From contig NZ_JABRWJ010000014.1 of assembly GCF_013266755.1 (NCBI RefSeq), positions 1 through 64,000 on the forward strand: DNA of 64,000 nt, written 5' to 3'. Made by a program: the position numbers and the translations under genes. The first letter of the stretch is position 1. Each line of letters opens with the position of its first letter. Origin of the DNA: Pseudaquabacterium terrae. Lineage in GTDB: Bacteria; Pseudomonadota; Gammaproteobacteria; Burkholderiales; Burkholderiaceae_C. Below are positions 7,974-17,217 of this stretch, in pieces. Below the pieces are notes generated by a model, which was not told the origin of the DNA, made no database searches, and saw nothing but the letters and a program-made list of their open reading frames with translations.

Positions 7974-9800
7974 ATGCCACCGGACCCCGCCCTGTGCGAT
8001 ACCCGTCCGATGACCTCAACGCCACCGGATGCCCGGGCAACCTCCCGGCGCCGCTGGCGCGGCCTGCCGCGCTGGTGCGCCGCGCTCGGCGCGGTGCTGC
8101 TGGCCGCCTGGATCGGCCACCAGGTGGCGCTGCAGACCGGCTTGTCGCGCCTGCGCGAAGCGGCAGCGCATCGGCTCGACATGCTCGCCACCGGGCTCGA
8201 AGCCGACCTGTCGCGTTTCGACTACCTGCCGGCGCTGCTGGAGATAACGCCCGTCATCCCCGCATTGCTGGACGGACCGGCCGACCCCACGCTGCGCGAT
8301 GCCGCCAACCGCACGCTGAACAGCGTCAGCGCCACCGTAGGCGCCGAGATGCTGTACGTGCTCGACGCGGGAGGCACGTCGCTGGCCGCGTCCGACTGGC
8401 AGGACAGCGGCACCACGATCGGCCAGGACCTGTCGTTCCGGCCCTACGTGACCGATGCCATCCGCCAGGGGCGCGGCCGCTTCTACGGCGTGGGCATCAC
8501 CAGCCGCCGGCCCGGCTACTACCTGTCGTATGCCCTGCGGCGCGGCGAGCGGCTGCGCGGCGTGGTCGCCGTCAAGGTCAACATCGAGGACGCTGAACGC
8601 CAGTGGCGCAACCTGCCCGGCGACGTGATGCTGATCGACGAGCGCGGCGTGGTGATCCTGTCGACGCGCGAGGACCTGAAGTACAGGCCGGTGGCGCCGC
8701 TGGAAGCCGGCCAGCGCGCCGAAGTGCAGCGGTCGCGGCCGTATGGCGAAGCGAGCCTGACGCCGCTGGACTGGGCCGCGCTGGAGGCGCCGGCCGCGAA
8801 TGCGCAACAGGTGGCGCTGGACCGCCGGCCGCACCTGGCCTCCACGCGCGCGCTGCAGCGCACGCCGTGGCGCCTGGTGGCGCTGGACGACCTGGCGCCG
8901 GTGCGTGCGGTGGCGCTCTACGCCGCCATCACGGCCGGCCTGGCGATGGCGGTGCTGGTGCTGGCCGGCGTCACGTTGTGGCAGCGCCAGCGCGCGGTGC
9001 GCCAGAAGCTGGCCAGCCAGGCCGCGCTGCAGGCGGCGCACGACAGCCTGGAAGCCACCGTGGTCGCGCGCACCGCCGAGCTGCGCGCGACGCAGGCCGA
9101 CCTGGTCCACGCCGGCAAGCTCGCCGCGCTGGGGCAGATGTCGGCCGGCATGGTGCACGAGCTGAACCAGCCGCTGACGGCGATGCGCACGCTCTCGGAG
9201 AACGCCGCCATCCTGCTCGAACAGGACCGGCGCGCCGACGTGCAGGGCAACCTGCGCCGCATCGCCGGCCTGGTCGACCGCCTGGCCCGGCTGACCTCGC
9301 GCCTGCGAACCTTTGCCCACAAGAGCGAGGCGCCGCCGGCCGCTGTGCCGCTGGCCCGCTGCATTGCCGACGCGCAGGCCCTCGTCGGTGCGGACCTGAA
9401 GTCCCGCGACATCGCCTTCGACAGCGACGTGCAGCCGCCCACACTGCAGGTGCTGGCCGACGAGGCGACGATGAGCAGCCTGCTGATCAACCTGTTCCGC
9501 AACGCCATCGATGCGATGCACGAGGCCCCGCAGCGCCGGCTCGAGGTGCGCGCGCGCGCCAGCGGCGAGCGCGTGCTGCTGACCGTCAGCGACAGCGGCC
9601 CCGGCATCCGCGCCGACATCCTGGCGCGCCTGTTCGAGCCCTTCGTCACCAGCAAGCCCGCGGGTGCGGGGCTGGGCCTGGGGCTCGTCATCTCGGCCCA
9701 GCTGGTGCGCGGCGTCGGCGGTACGCTGCGCGCTGCCAACCGGGCCGAAGGCGGGGCCTGTTTCACCGTCGACCTGCCCGGCGCGGACCCTGAGGAGTGA
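7974..9800 (+). CDS. DctB-family sensor histidine kinase
   Basis: Membrane sensor kinase of about 608 residues. After a basic N-terminus there is a first membrane helix, a roughly 270-residue periplasmic double-PAS (DctB/Cache-like) sensor region with TIGQDLSFRPY and YLSYALR, a second helix, a short coiled coil, then the phosphorylation motif GMVHELNQPLTAM with H395. N box (LINLFRNAIDAM), G1 (DSGPGI) and G2 (GLGLGLVIS) are intact. The start is uncertain: ATG 7974 and ATG 8010 are both in frame with weak ribosome-binding sites. It lies 7 bases before its regulator. DctB proteins sense C4-dicarboxylates; the neighbouring amino-acid-type binding protein suggests an acidic amino acid here. Confidence 0.88.
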   Translation: MPPDPALCDTRPMTSTPPDARATSRRRWRGLPRWCAALGAVLLAAWIGHQVALQTGLSRLREAAAHRLDMLATGLEADLSRFDYLPALLEITPVIPALLDGPADPTLRDAANRTLNSVSATVGAEMLYVLDAGGTSLAASDWQDSGTTIGQDLSFRPYVTDAIRQGRGRFYGVGITSRRPGYYLSYALRRGERLRGVVAVKVNIEDAERQWRNLPGDVMLIDERGVVILSTREDLKYRPVAPLEAGQRAEVQRSRPYGEASLTPLDWAALEAPAANAQQVALDRRPHLASTRALQRTPWRLVALDDLAPVRAVALYAAITAGLAMAVLVLAGVTLWQRQRAVRQKLASQAALQAAHDSLEATVVARTAELRATQADLVHAGKLAALGQMSAGMVHELNQPLTAMRTLSENAAILLEQDRRADVQGNLRRIAGLVDRLARLTSRLRTFAHKSEAPPAAVPLARCIADAQALVGADLKSRDIAFDSDVQPPTLQVLADEATMSSLLINLFRNAIDAMHEAPQRRLEVRARASGERVLLTVSDSGPGIRADILARLFEPFVTSKPAGAGLGLGLVISAQLVRGVGGTLRAANRAEGGACFTVDLPGADPEE

Positions 9801-9807
9801 AGACAAC

Positions 9808-11172
<1,365 letters not shown>

Positions 11173-11274
11173 TCCGGCCGGCGCCTTGCTCGGGTTCCGG
11201 TGGCGCTGCCAGACCGCTCGGCGCCCGAAGGGTCAATTCGCCCGCCAGCAGGCGCGCGACGCACACTGCAACCT

Positions 11275-11694
11275 ATGCGACAGCACCACACCACGCTGCA
11301 CGTGACCACCCACGGCCGCAGCCTGGTCGAGATCACGCGGAGCATCGCCGACTGGCTGCACGGCACCGGCATCGAAGCCGGCGTGCTGACGATCTTCATC
11401 CGCCACACCTCGGCCAGCCTGCTGATCCAGGAGAACGCCGACCCGGACGTGCAGGCCGACCTCGAACGCTTTTTCGCCCGCCTGGTGCCTGATGGCGATC
11501 CGCTGTACGAGCACCGCAGCGAAGGGCCTGACGACATGCCGGCGCATGTGCGCAGTGCGCTGGGGCAGGTGCATTTGGCCGTGCCGGTGCTGCAGGGGCG
11601 GATGGCGCTGGGTGCGTGGCAGGGGGTGTATGTGCATGAGCACCGGCGGCATGGGCAGGTGCGGCAGGTGGTGGTGCAGGTGATGGGGGAGTGA
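11275..11694 (+). CDS. yjbQ: YjbQ family protein (UPF0047)
   Basis: A 139-residue single-domain protein of the YjbQ/UPF0047 family, some members of which have weak thiamin-phosphate synthase activity. Family motifs are visible: FIRHTSASLLIQENADPDV, then a DDMPAHVRS stretch and the C-terminal GTWQGVY-like motif (here GAWQGVYVHEHR). The conserved histidines form a putative metal site. I chose the ATG at 11275 because the upstream in-frame extension is arginine-rich and unlike the family. It ends the tightly packed left part of the window; the next kilobase is non-coding. Confidence 0.88.
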   Translation: MRQHHTTLHVTTHGRSLVEITRSIADWLHGTGIEAGVLTIFIRHTSASLLIQENADPDVQADLERFFARLVPDGDPLYEHRSEGPDDMPAHVRSALGQVHLAVPVLQGRMALGAWQGVYVHEHRRHGQVRQVVVQVMGE

Positions 11695-12750
11695 GGAGAA
11701 GCGCTGGCGGGCATTCCTGTGAGGACTGCCCAGGCCGTAGGCGCTGATCCCATCGAGCCCCGTGCGCATTGCGCTGCGCGGGATGGCAGGATTCGACCTG
11801 CCAATGCCGCCGGCCGGCTGGCTACACGAAGCCAAACGGTGGACGAACGACGTTCCGCTCGACCAGCCGACGCGCCGATCGTCCGCTATGCAGCGTTGTC
11901 GGTCACTCGGGCGCGAAGGCCGAACTCACGCTGACTGCCATCAAGCAGTCGCCGGGCTCGGCGGCCGCGAACGGCACGAAGGTCAGCAGTACGAAGTACA
12001 GCGGTCGCAGGCCTCATGCGTGGCCCTCAGCGCCACACTGCTGACTCCTTCTCTCCGCCCCGAACTCGCGCTGCCGACCCATCAGCGACGCTCGCCACCT
12101 TGGGCTTGTCGCCCCAAAGCCGCCGCTCGCCCGGGTTGTTCGGACTCGTGCAAAGTCACCCGAAGGAAAGGTCATGCCGACTCGCGGTCGTGTGCGCCTG
12201 CATCGTCGCGCATTGAGCTGGTGGCTCCCGCCGACTAGCTTTCCGAGGGCCTTTGGTCAACGACACCGTGGGTGCGGTCGCTGCGCAACTGCTGTACGAC
12301 CTGTTCTCACGAGGCAGGTTGTGCAGACGGCGCTTTGATCAACCTCTCCAGCAAACGAGCTAGACCTATCGACGTCCACACCCAACGTGTAGGAGCGCTA
12401 CGGTCACGATCGGTCTAGCGTCCCGCGCAGTCAGCAGTCAGGCGGCGGGTCGCTGCCCCACGTGGTCGGCCTCTGCCGGTGGCCAAGCCTCGGCGTTCCC
12501 CAGACTTCGGCGCTCGCCTCGCGCAGTTGCGATGCGTCAGTTCGCCGATCGGCGAGACCAGCAACGCGAGCGAAGAGCAGTCGCAAGGAATTGCGGCCGC
12601 GGTCCGACGTCTTCAGGCCGAACGGCCGACGCTTGGTAAGCTATGACATGCTACCCCGGGGCCCAGGCCCGGTCCCGGTTGCCAACGGCTGAGCCGGTAG
12701 CGTGCCTACGGGTCTCGTCGGGTCCGAGCGTTTCTTGGGGTGCTGCCAAC
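11695..12750. other. non-coding stretch at the edge of the accessory zone
   Basis: About 1.05 kb without a credible gene. Open frames here have low-complexity or random translations and no ribosome-binding site. The bases look less G/C-biased and less codon-structured than the flanks, suggesting decayed DNA. The only clear structure is a 13-base inverted repeat at 12359-12419, listed separately. Confidence 0.5.
12359..12419. repeat. 13-base inverted repeat
   Basis: GCTAGACCTATCG (12359-12371) and CGATCGGTCTAGC (12407-12419) are reverse complements with one mismatch and a 35-base loop. It lies in non-coding DNA 330 bases before the TIR gene. It lacks integron attC core motifs, and no T-run follows it, so neither an attC site nor a simple terminator fits well. 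A recombination or regulatory site is possible. Confidence 0.5.
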
Positions 12751-14091
12751 ATGTCCGACAAGCCAGGGGTGTTCATCAGCCACATCCACGAGGACGGCAA
12801 ACTCGCGGTCGCACTTGAGACGTTCGTGCGAAAGACACTACTCGGGGCCGTCGCCGTCTTCAACTCCTCAAACCGTGAATCGATCGCCCCAGGCGATCCG
12901 TGGCGTGACCTGATCGTCCAGCACCTGCGAGCCTGCAAAGTCACGCTTGTCCTCGCCAGCGTCGAGAGCGTGCAGCGCCCCTGGATCAATTTCGAGAGCG
13001 GCGGTGCCTGGATCGCGGGCAACCGCGTGGTGCCCGTGTGCGTGCCTGGGCTCGCGCCCCTGGACTTGCCCGCACCGCTTGTTCACCTGCAGGCGGTCGA
13101 GCTCTCGAGTCAGGAATCGCTGCGGGACCTCATCCGCCAATTCGCAAACGTCTGCGCCCTCGAAGAGCCGCAGAACGTGGACTATGCTGGGGCAGCGCGA
13201 GAGTTCCGGCGCCTAGCGGACGAAGCCCGCGAGCCCAGGAACAAGATGGCGAACGTCTTCACCGAGGAGCGTGGCTACAAGTTCGACGATGCGCTCGCTC
13301 TGCTCAAGCACGCGATGAACGGGCACAACGTTTCCAAGTGGGGTGTGGCCGTTCCTCTGGTCGCAGGAAACTGCGATCTCATGGTCGGTTTTCGTTTCGG
13401 CGACAGTTTCCTTGGGGGACAAGCGCACTTTCTGCCTGGCTACGCGGTCGATGCGCAGAAGATGATCCATGTCCGGGTTCTGTCGGCACGCAGACCGAGG
13501 TCCCGCTTCGGCATGTTGTTCACCGAAGAACTCTGGGGCGCGATGAAGGCCGGCCCGGCCACAGGCGAATTACTGCGTTCTATCGTCAATCAACTCCTGA
13601 AAGACGGACTGCATCCTGACCATCCGATCGATCTGGACGATGTCTGTCGACGACTCAGGCGAACTCTCACCCTGGTCGACGAAGCTCACGTGCCGGGAAG
13701 CGGCTACCGGTCGGACATCGGCACCGTCATCTGCCTGCTGGGCCACGACCTCGTCTTGACGACGGACGGCATTAAGCACATTCGACTCAGAGATTCCGAG
13801 GCGATCCCAATCTACGGTCTCTTTGAAAGAGCTGGACTCGCCCTCAAGCCTGATCGGCTGGCCTCGCGGCATGACTATTTCGCTGTTAGCGAATTCGCCG
13901 GCCACCCTGAACTGGCGCAAGCGGTTGCGGCTGTCCGCCTGCTCTATTCAACAGGGTTCCTGCAGGGGCTGCTCGACGTAGACCTCGAACGCGAAAGCCA
14001 CGCGGGTCCCTTCGCCGGGATCAAGATCGACCGGGTGCGTCGAAGATCGACGAAGAGCAAGCCACGCCCCTCGGGAGGCAAGAGCTCATAG
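12751..14091 (+). CDS. TIR-domain protein with unknown C-terminal region
   Basis: A 446-residue cytoplasmic protein. Residues 5-120 fit a bacterial TIR domain: the start GVFISHIHED matches the first strand. A GDPWRDLIVQHL helix follows, then the strand TLVLASVES, then WINFESGGAW. In the last, W78 and E82 form the WxxxE pattern that carries the catalytic glutamate of TIR NADases. Residues about 165-420 match nothing I recognise. They may be a ligand-sensing or effector region and end in a basic tail. The ATG at 12751 gives a domain start typical of TIR proteins. It converges with a DUF262-HEPN pair. A defence role (NAD depletion or cyclic-ADPR signalling) is inferred. Confidence 0.75.
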   Translation: MSDKPGVFISHIHEDGKLAVALETFVRKTLLGAVAVFNSSNRESIAPGDPWRDLIVQHLRACKVTLVLASVESVQRPWINFESGGAWIAGNRVVPVCVPGLAPLDLPAPLVHLQAVELSSQESLRDLIRQFANVCALEEPQNVDYAGAAREFRRLADEAREPRNKMANVFTEERGYKFDDALALLKHAMNGHNVSKWGVAVPLVAGNCDLMVGFRFGDSFLGGQAHFLPGYAVDAQKMIHVRVLSARRPRSRFGMLFTEELWGAMKAGPATGELLRSIVNQLLKDGLHPDHPIDLDDVCRRLRRTLTLVDEAHVPGSGYRSDIGTVICLLGHDLVLTTDGIKHIRLRDSEAIPIYGLFERAGLALKPDRLASRHDYFAVSEFAGHPELAQAVAAVRLLYSTGFLQGLLDVDLERESHAGPFAGIKIDRVRRRSTKSKPRPSGGKSS

Positions 14092-14437
14092 GGTCTTGTT
14101 GGACGACCACCGCGATTCGACCCGTCGTCTGAACGACGACCTGCCCGTCAGATCACGCGCTCAGCCGCCGCCGACAGCTGTGTTGGACAGCAGTGGGTCG
14201 CGAGCTTGCATCCAGCGCCCGGAAGCAGCTATCGTCGAGCGGCAGGTCATGCCCGCCCATAGTGAGTTGCCCACGGGGCGCAGTTGGATGCCGGACGACT
14301 GCTCCTTGAGGCCGCGGTCGGCCCAACTCGACCAGTAGCAGACTTCGCAATCCGCGGATGCGTTGCGCGAAAGCAGACGCTATAGCAAAGTCGCACAAAG
14401 TCATTGGCCCGGCGAAACCGCAAAACTCACGTCAACG
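14092..14437. other. non-coding gap between convergent genes
   Basis: About 345 bases between the stops of the TIR gene and the HEPN gene. It contains a small perfect hairpin, CGTCGT-ctga-ACGACG (14123-14138), 30 bases after the TIR stop, which could help terminate that transcript although no T-run follows. Nothing else is recognisable. Confidence 0.5.
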
Positions 14438-14905
14438 TCAAGGTTCGACCAGACTTGCTACGTGTTCGATAACCTCGTTGACTACGGCGTAGTGCTTGCG
14501 GATTTGCGAAAGGCTCGTCCCTACAGACTCACCGTGCGCGATCTTGTGTCGGAGCGCGACGAGACTATTCACACTGTCCTTTCGTTCATCAATCAGGTAA
14601 CCCGCCAAGTCATCTCGCCAGCTTTGACTGAAGGCACCGAATAGGTCGATGATCTTTTCCGACTTCGGGTTGGTCCACGGGCCAAGTTGTCTCTCGACAA
14701 AGGACGCAATCTCTGGGGCGCAACGCACCTGCGCGTATGCGAGGAGAAGTGCGCATAGGCAGCTTTCAAGATACCCCGACACGAGAACGCAGAGGTACTT
14801 CGCAAAGTCAGCTTGAAGTTCTATATCTGAGGTCGAGTCCGGCGCTCGTCCAAAGGTTGCGTCTAACCGCGTCCTTAGGCGGTGGACTACATGTCGGCCA
14901 CTCAT
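14438..14905 (-). CDS. HEPN-domain protein, putative RNase
   Basis: A 155-residue all-helical protein. The motif RHKIAH at residues 119-124 is the Rx4-6H signature of HEPN ribonucleases. The arginine and histidine that form the active site are both present, inside the expected C-terminal helix. The segment around FAKYLCVLVSGYLESC is typical of the RiboL-PSP-HEPN branch. Its ATG overlaps the stop of the upstream DUF262 gene (ATGA), so the two are translationally coupled. The likely role is RNA cleavage controlled by the DUF262 partner in an anti-phage or toxin-like system. Family assignment is from motifs; the target RNA is unknown. Confidence 0.75.
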   Translation of the reverse strand: MSGRHVVHRLRTRLDATFGRAPDSTSDIELQADFAKYLCVLVSGYLESCLCALLLAYAQVRCAPEIASFVERQLGPWTNPKSEKIIDLFGAFSQSWRDDLAGYLIDERKDSVNSLVALRHKIAHGESVGTSLSQIRKHYAVVNEVIEHVASLVEP

Positions 14906-16023
14906 TTGACGGCGGAAAAAGCCGCACGCGTCGCATCGAGACGCTTCTTCACAAAATCCTCGTCGGCGGTTGACCGTGTGATCCAGGTGGTGAAGTCGCC
15001 GCTCTTGAAGAGGCCTTCATAGGCTGCGCGCATCCCTGTGGAATCGGAAATGGGGCTGCCGGTGGCTAGGCGATTCGCGACGCCGATCATGATCGAGTCC
15101 ACGAGTGCCGCGTTCACTGTGTTTTTCAAGCGGAACGCGCGCGGGCCAAGATGCTGATGGATAGCCGCAACCGTTGACTCGAAGATGGGGCGCAACTCGT
15201 TGTCACCGTGTTTCTGCAAATCGACGTTTGACGCCATATACCGATTGAGAAACTCCTTCATCGGCCTACGGTACTGTGGCGCGTGGAAGTGCAACGCGAA
15301 GAACCGAAGAATTAGTTCGAGGTCCTTGAGGCGTGCGCTCTTCTTGCCATAGAGAGCACGCCAAGACCCATTTGCGTTTAGATTTCCGAGGAGCGATGCG
15401 AACTTCCCGTGGTACAGGGCGACGCGAATCTCTTGAGGCTGCAAGAAGATGCCGCCGGAGTTTAGGCGCTCAAAGACCAAGTAGATGCTACTTTGATCGT
15501 CCGAAGGTTCATCCTGACGCACTATGGTTGCATGGATGATGCTGTCGTCGAGGCGCCTGCGGTCATCGACGTCTAACGTCTTGTAGCTGCGGTCCTTCCA
15601 CTTCTCTTGGACGTGCTGCAGTAGAAATTCTTTGCCTTGAAAGAGCCCAGAATAGAAGTACTGAAGCGTCTTGAGGCGTTGCTGCCCATCAAGCACAAGA
15701 TGTTTGCCCGAGGCCTCCTTTACAAGAAAGATGCCCGGCACCGGCAGTCCAAGCAGTAGCGACTCGACAAACCGATCGCATTGCGGTTTGGTCCAAACAA
15801 ACTCCCGCTGAAAGCCAACGGTTGACTGACCCGCCTCTGGAGCATTGCTGAACAGCGGCACAGCTATGTCGTTCTGGTCCAGCCTCTTCACCAACCCATC
15901 GACCGGGTAGTCCGCACCGTACGAAGTGATGGAGTAGGCCGTGGGAATGACTTCGTTGATCTCGTCAAGATCCTCGACCTCTACTTCGTCGGTGATGGAG
16001 ATCGGCGTGTCTTCTTCGGCCAT
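14902..16023 (-). CDS. DUF262 (ParB-like) domain protein
   Basis: A 373-residue protein with an acidic N-terminal 30 residues, then a DUF262 domain. Two hallmark motifs are present: FQREFVW (residues 71-77) and DGQQR (112-116), the latter in LVLDGQQRLKTL. DUF262 is the nucleotide-using ParB/sulfiredoxin-fold half of GmrSD type IV restriction proteins. Here the usual DUF1524 HNH nuclease half is absent, and a coupled HEPN protein takes its place. The ATG at 16023 follows AGAGG; an in-frame ATG at 16059 would add 12 residues. The long helical C-terminal part (about 200-373) is unassigned. A two-gene immune module is inferred. Confidence 0.8.
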   Translation of the reverse strand: MAEEDTPISITDEVEVEDLDEINEVIPTAYSITSYGADYPVDGLVKRLDQNDIAVPLFSNAPEAGQSTVGFQREFVWTKPQCDRFVESLLLGLPVPGIFLVKEASGKHLVLDGQQRLKTLQYFYSGLFQGKEFLLQHVQEKWKDRSYKTLDVDDRRRLDDSIIHATIVRQDEPSDDQSSIYLVFERLNSGGIFLQPQEIRVALYHGKFASLLGNLNANGSWRALYGKKSARLKDLELILRFFALHFHAPQYRRPMKEFLNRYMASNVDLQKHGDNELRPIFESTVAAIHQHLGPRAFRLKNTVNAALVDSIMIGVANRLATGSPISDSTGMRAAYEGLFKSGDFTTWITRSTADEDFVKKRLDATRAAFSAVK

Positions 16024-16238
16024 GTTGTGCCTCTGGTTCGTAAGTAGCCGATTGTGCACCGCGCATGCTGAAAGCGGACCTTGAAGACCCCCCGCTCATG
16101 GCCGAGTCCGCAAGTTCGCCTGCCTACTCGGAAGCTGACCTCCGGCGCTCGCCCGACCCGCTGCGTTAGGCTAAATTGGCGCTTGCCCCGGCAACCGAGG
16201 CGCATCCTTGTTGGCCCTCAACTCGATGGGAGACCATC

Positions 16239-16862
16239 ATGGGTGCCGCAAGCAATGCCGTTCGTCGCGAGCCATGGAACAAGGGCAAGCTCGTTGGGCA
16301 GAAGGCGCCGTTCAAGCTCAAGGACATTTGGGCTCTGCGCGTCCGACTGCAGATGGAAGCTCGGGTTCGCGAACTGGCCCTCTTCAACCTCGCCATCGAC
16401 AGCAAGTTGCGCGGATGTGACCTGGTCGGCCTCAAGGTCCGGGACGTGTGCCACGGCGACCAGGTGGCCGCCCGCGCCATCGTCGTCCAGCACAAGACCC
16501 AACGCCCAGGCCAGTTCGAGATCACGCCGGCCGCCCGAGACGCCGTACAAGCGTTGATCAAGCTCGCTGGGCTGAAGCCGGAGGACTTCCTGTTCCCCAG
16601 CCGGCTCCACGACTCGCCTCATCTTGGTACCCGTCAGTACGCCAGGATCCTTGGGCACTGGGTCGACGAACTGGGACTGGACCGTGCCGACTACGGGACG
16701 CACTCGCTGCGACGGACGAAGGCGACGCTGATCTACCGGCGCACCAAGAACCTTCGCGCCGTGCAACTGCTCCTTGGGCACTCCAAGCTGGAGTCGACGG
16801 TGAGGTACCTCGGCATCGAGGTCGATGACGCCCTCGAGATCTCGGAGCAGACAGAAATCTGA
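16239..16862 (+). CDS. minimal tyrosine recombinase/integrase
   Basis: A 207-residue protein that is nearly only the catalytic domain of a tyrosine recombinase. The pentad is complete: R58 (SKLRGCDL), K86 (HKTQRP), H155-x2-R158 (THSLRRT), H181 (LLGHSKLE) and Y190 (VRYLGI). There is no N-terminal SAM-like core-binding domain, only about 50 basic residues (REPWNKGKLVGQ). I recall similar short integrases scattered in many proteobacterial genomes. The ATG at 16239 follows GGGAGA. It transcribes away from the DUF262 gene, 215 bases away, and may have brought in or rearranged the defence-like genes beside it. No att repeats were found. Confidence 0.85.
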   Translation: MGAASNAVRREPWNKGKLVGQKAPFKLKDIWALRVRLQMEARVRELALFNLAIDSKLRGCDLVGLKVRDVCHGDQVAARAIVVQHKTQRPGQFEITPAARDAVQALIKLAGLKPEDFLFPSRLHDSPHLGTRQYARILGHWVDELGLDRADYGTHSLRRTKATLIYRRTKNLRAVQLLLGHSKLESTVRYLGIEVDDALEISEQTEI

Positions 16863-17217
16863 GCTGAGGAGCGCGACCGCGCCCAGCATACTGCCGACGC
16901 GGTCGCCGAACGGCCGCTACATGGCGTCGAGTCGAGTGGAACGTCCCGGCCACAAGCAGTCCGCCGCGCTGGGCTCCAAATTCTGGCCTCAGCGTGCATC
17001 CGAAGGGCAGGTTTCCGGCGACCAGTTTGCACCACTCGGTGGCCCGACTCGGCAATGAACCCACATCGGTCTTGGCGCCCTCTACCTGCCGTTCAAGCTC
17101 GGTTGTCGACCCGGACCTGACATCGGGAATTGCAAACGGACTTCCGCAAAGCGGTCGTGGTTCGGCGCCACGCGTCTTTGCGGCGTTGTCGAGCCCTCAT
17201 CCGAGCCGCGGCGGACC
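16863..17217. other. non-coding gap after the integrase
   Basis: About 355 bases with no gene I can support. Translations are random, and I see no clear hairpin, tRNA or att-like duplication. Confidence 0.5.

Noticed and set aside
11719-12238. A gene in the long non-coding stretch after yjbQ
   Set aside because: Overlapping frames are all low-complexity or random, and none has a recognisable start or motif.
12359-12419. An integron attC site
   Set aside because: The inverted repeat has no core AAC/GTT boxes and no integron integrase or cassette array is nearby.
14096-14338. A small gene between the TIR and HEPN genes
   Set aside because: The 80-codon frame has a random translation, no ribosome-binding site and no matching codon bias.
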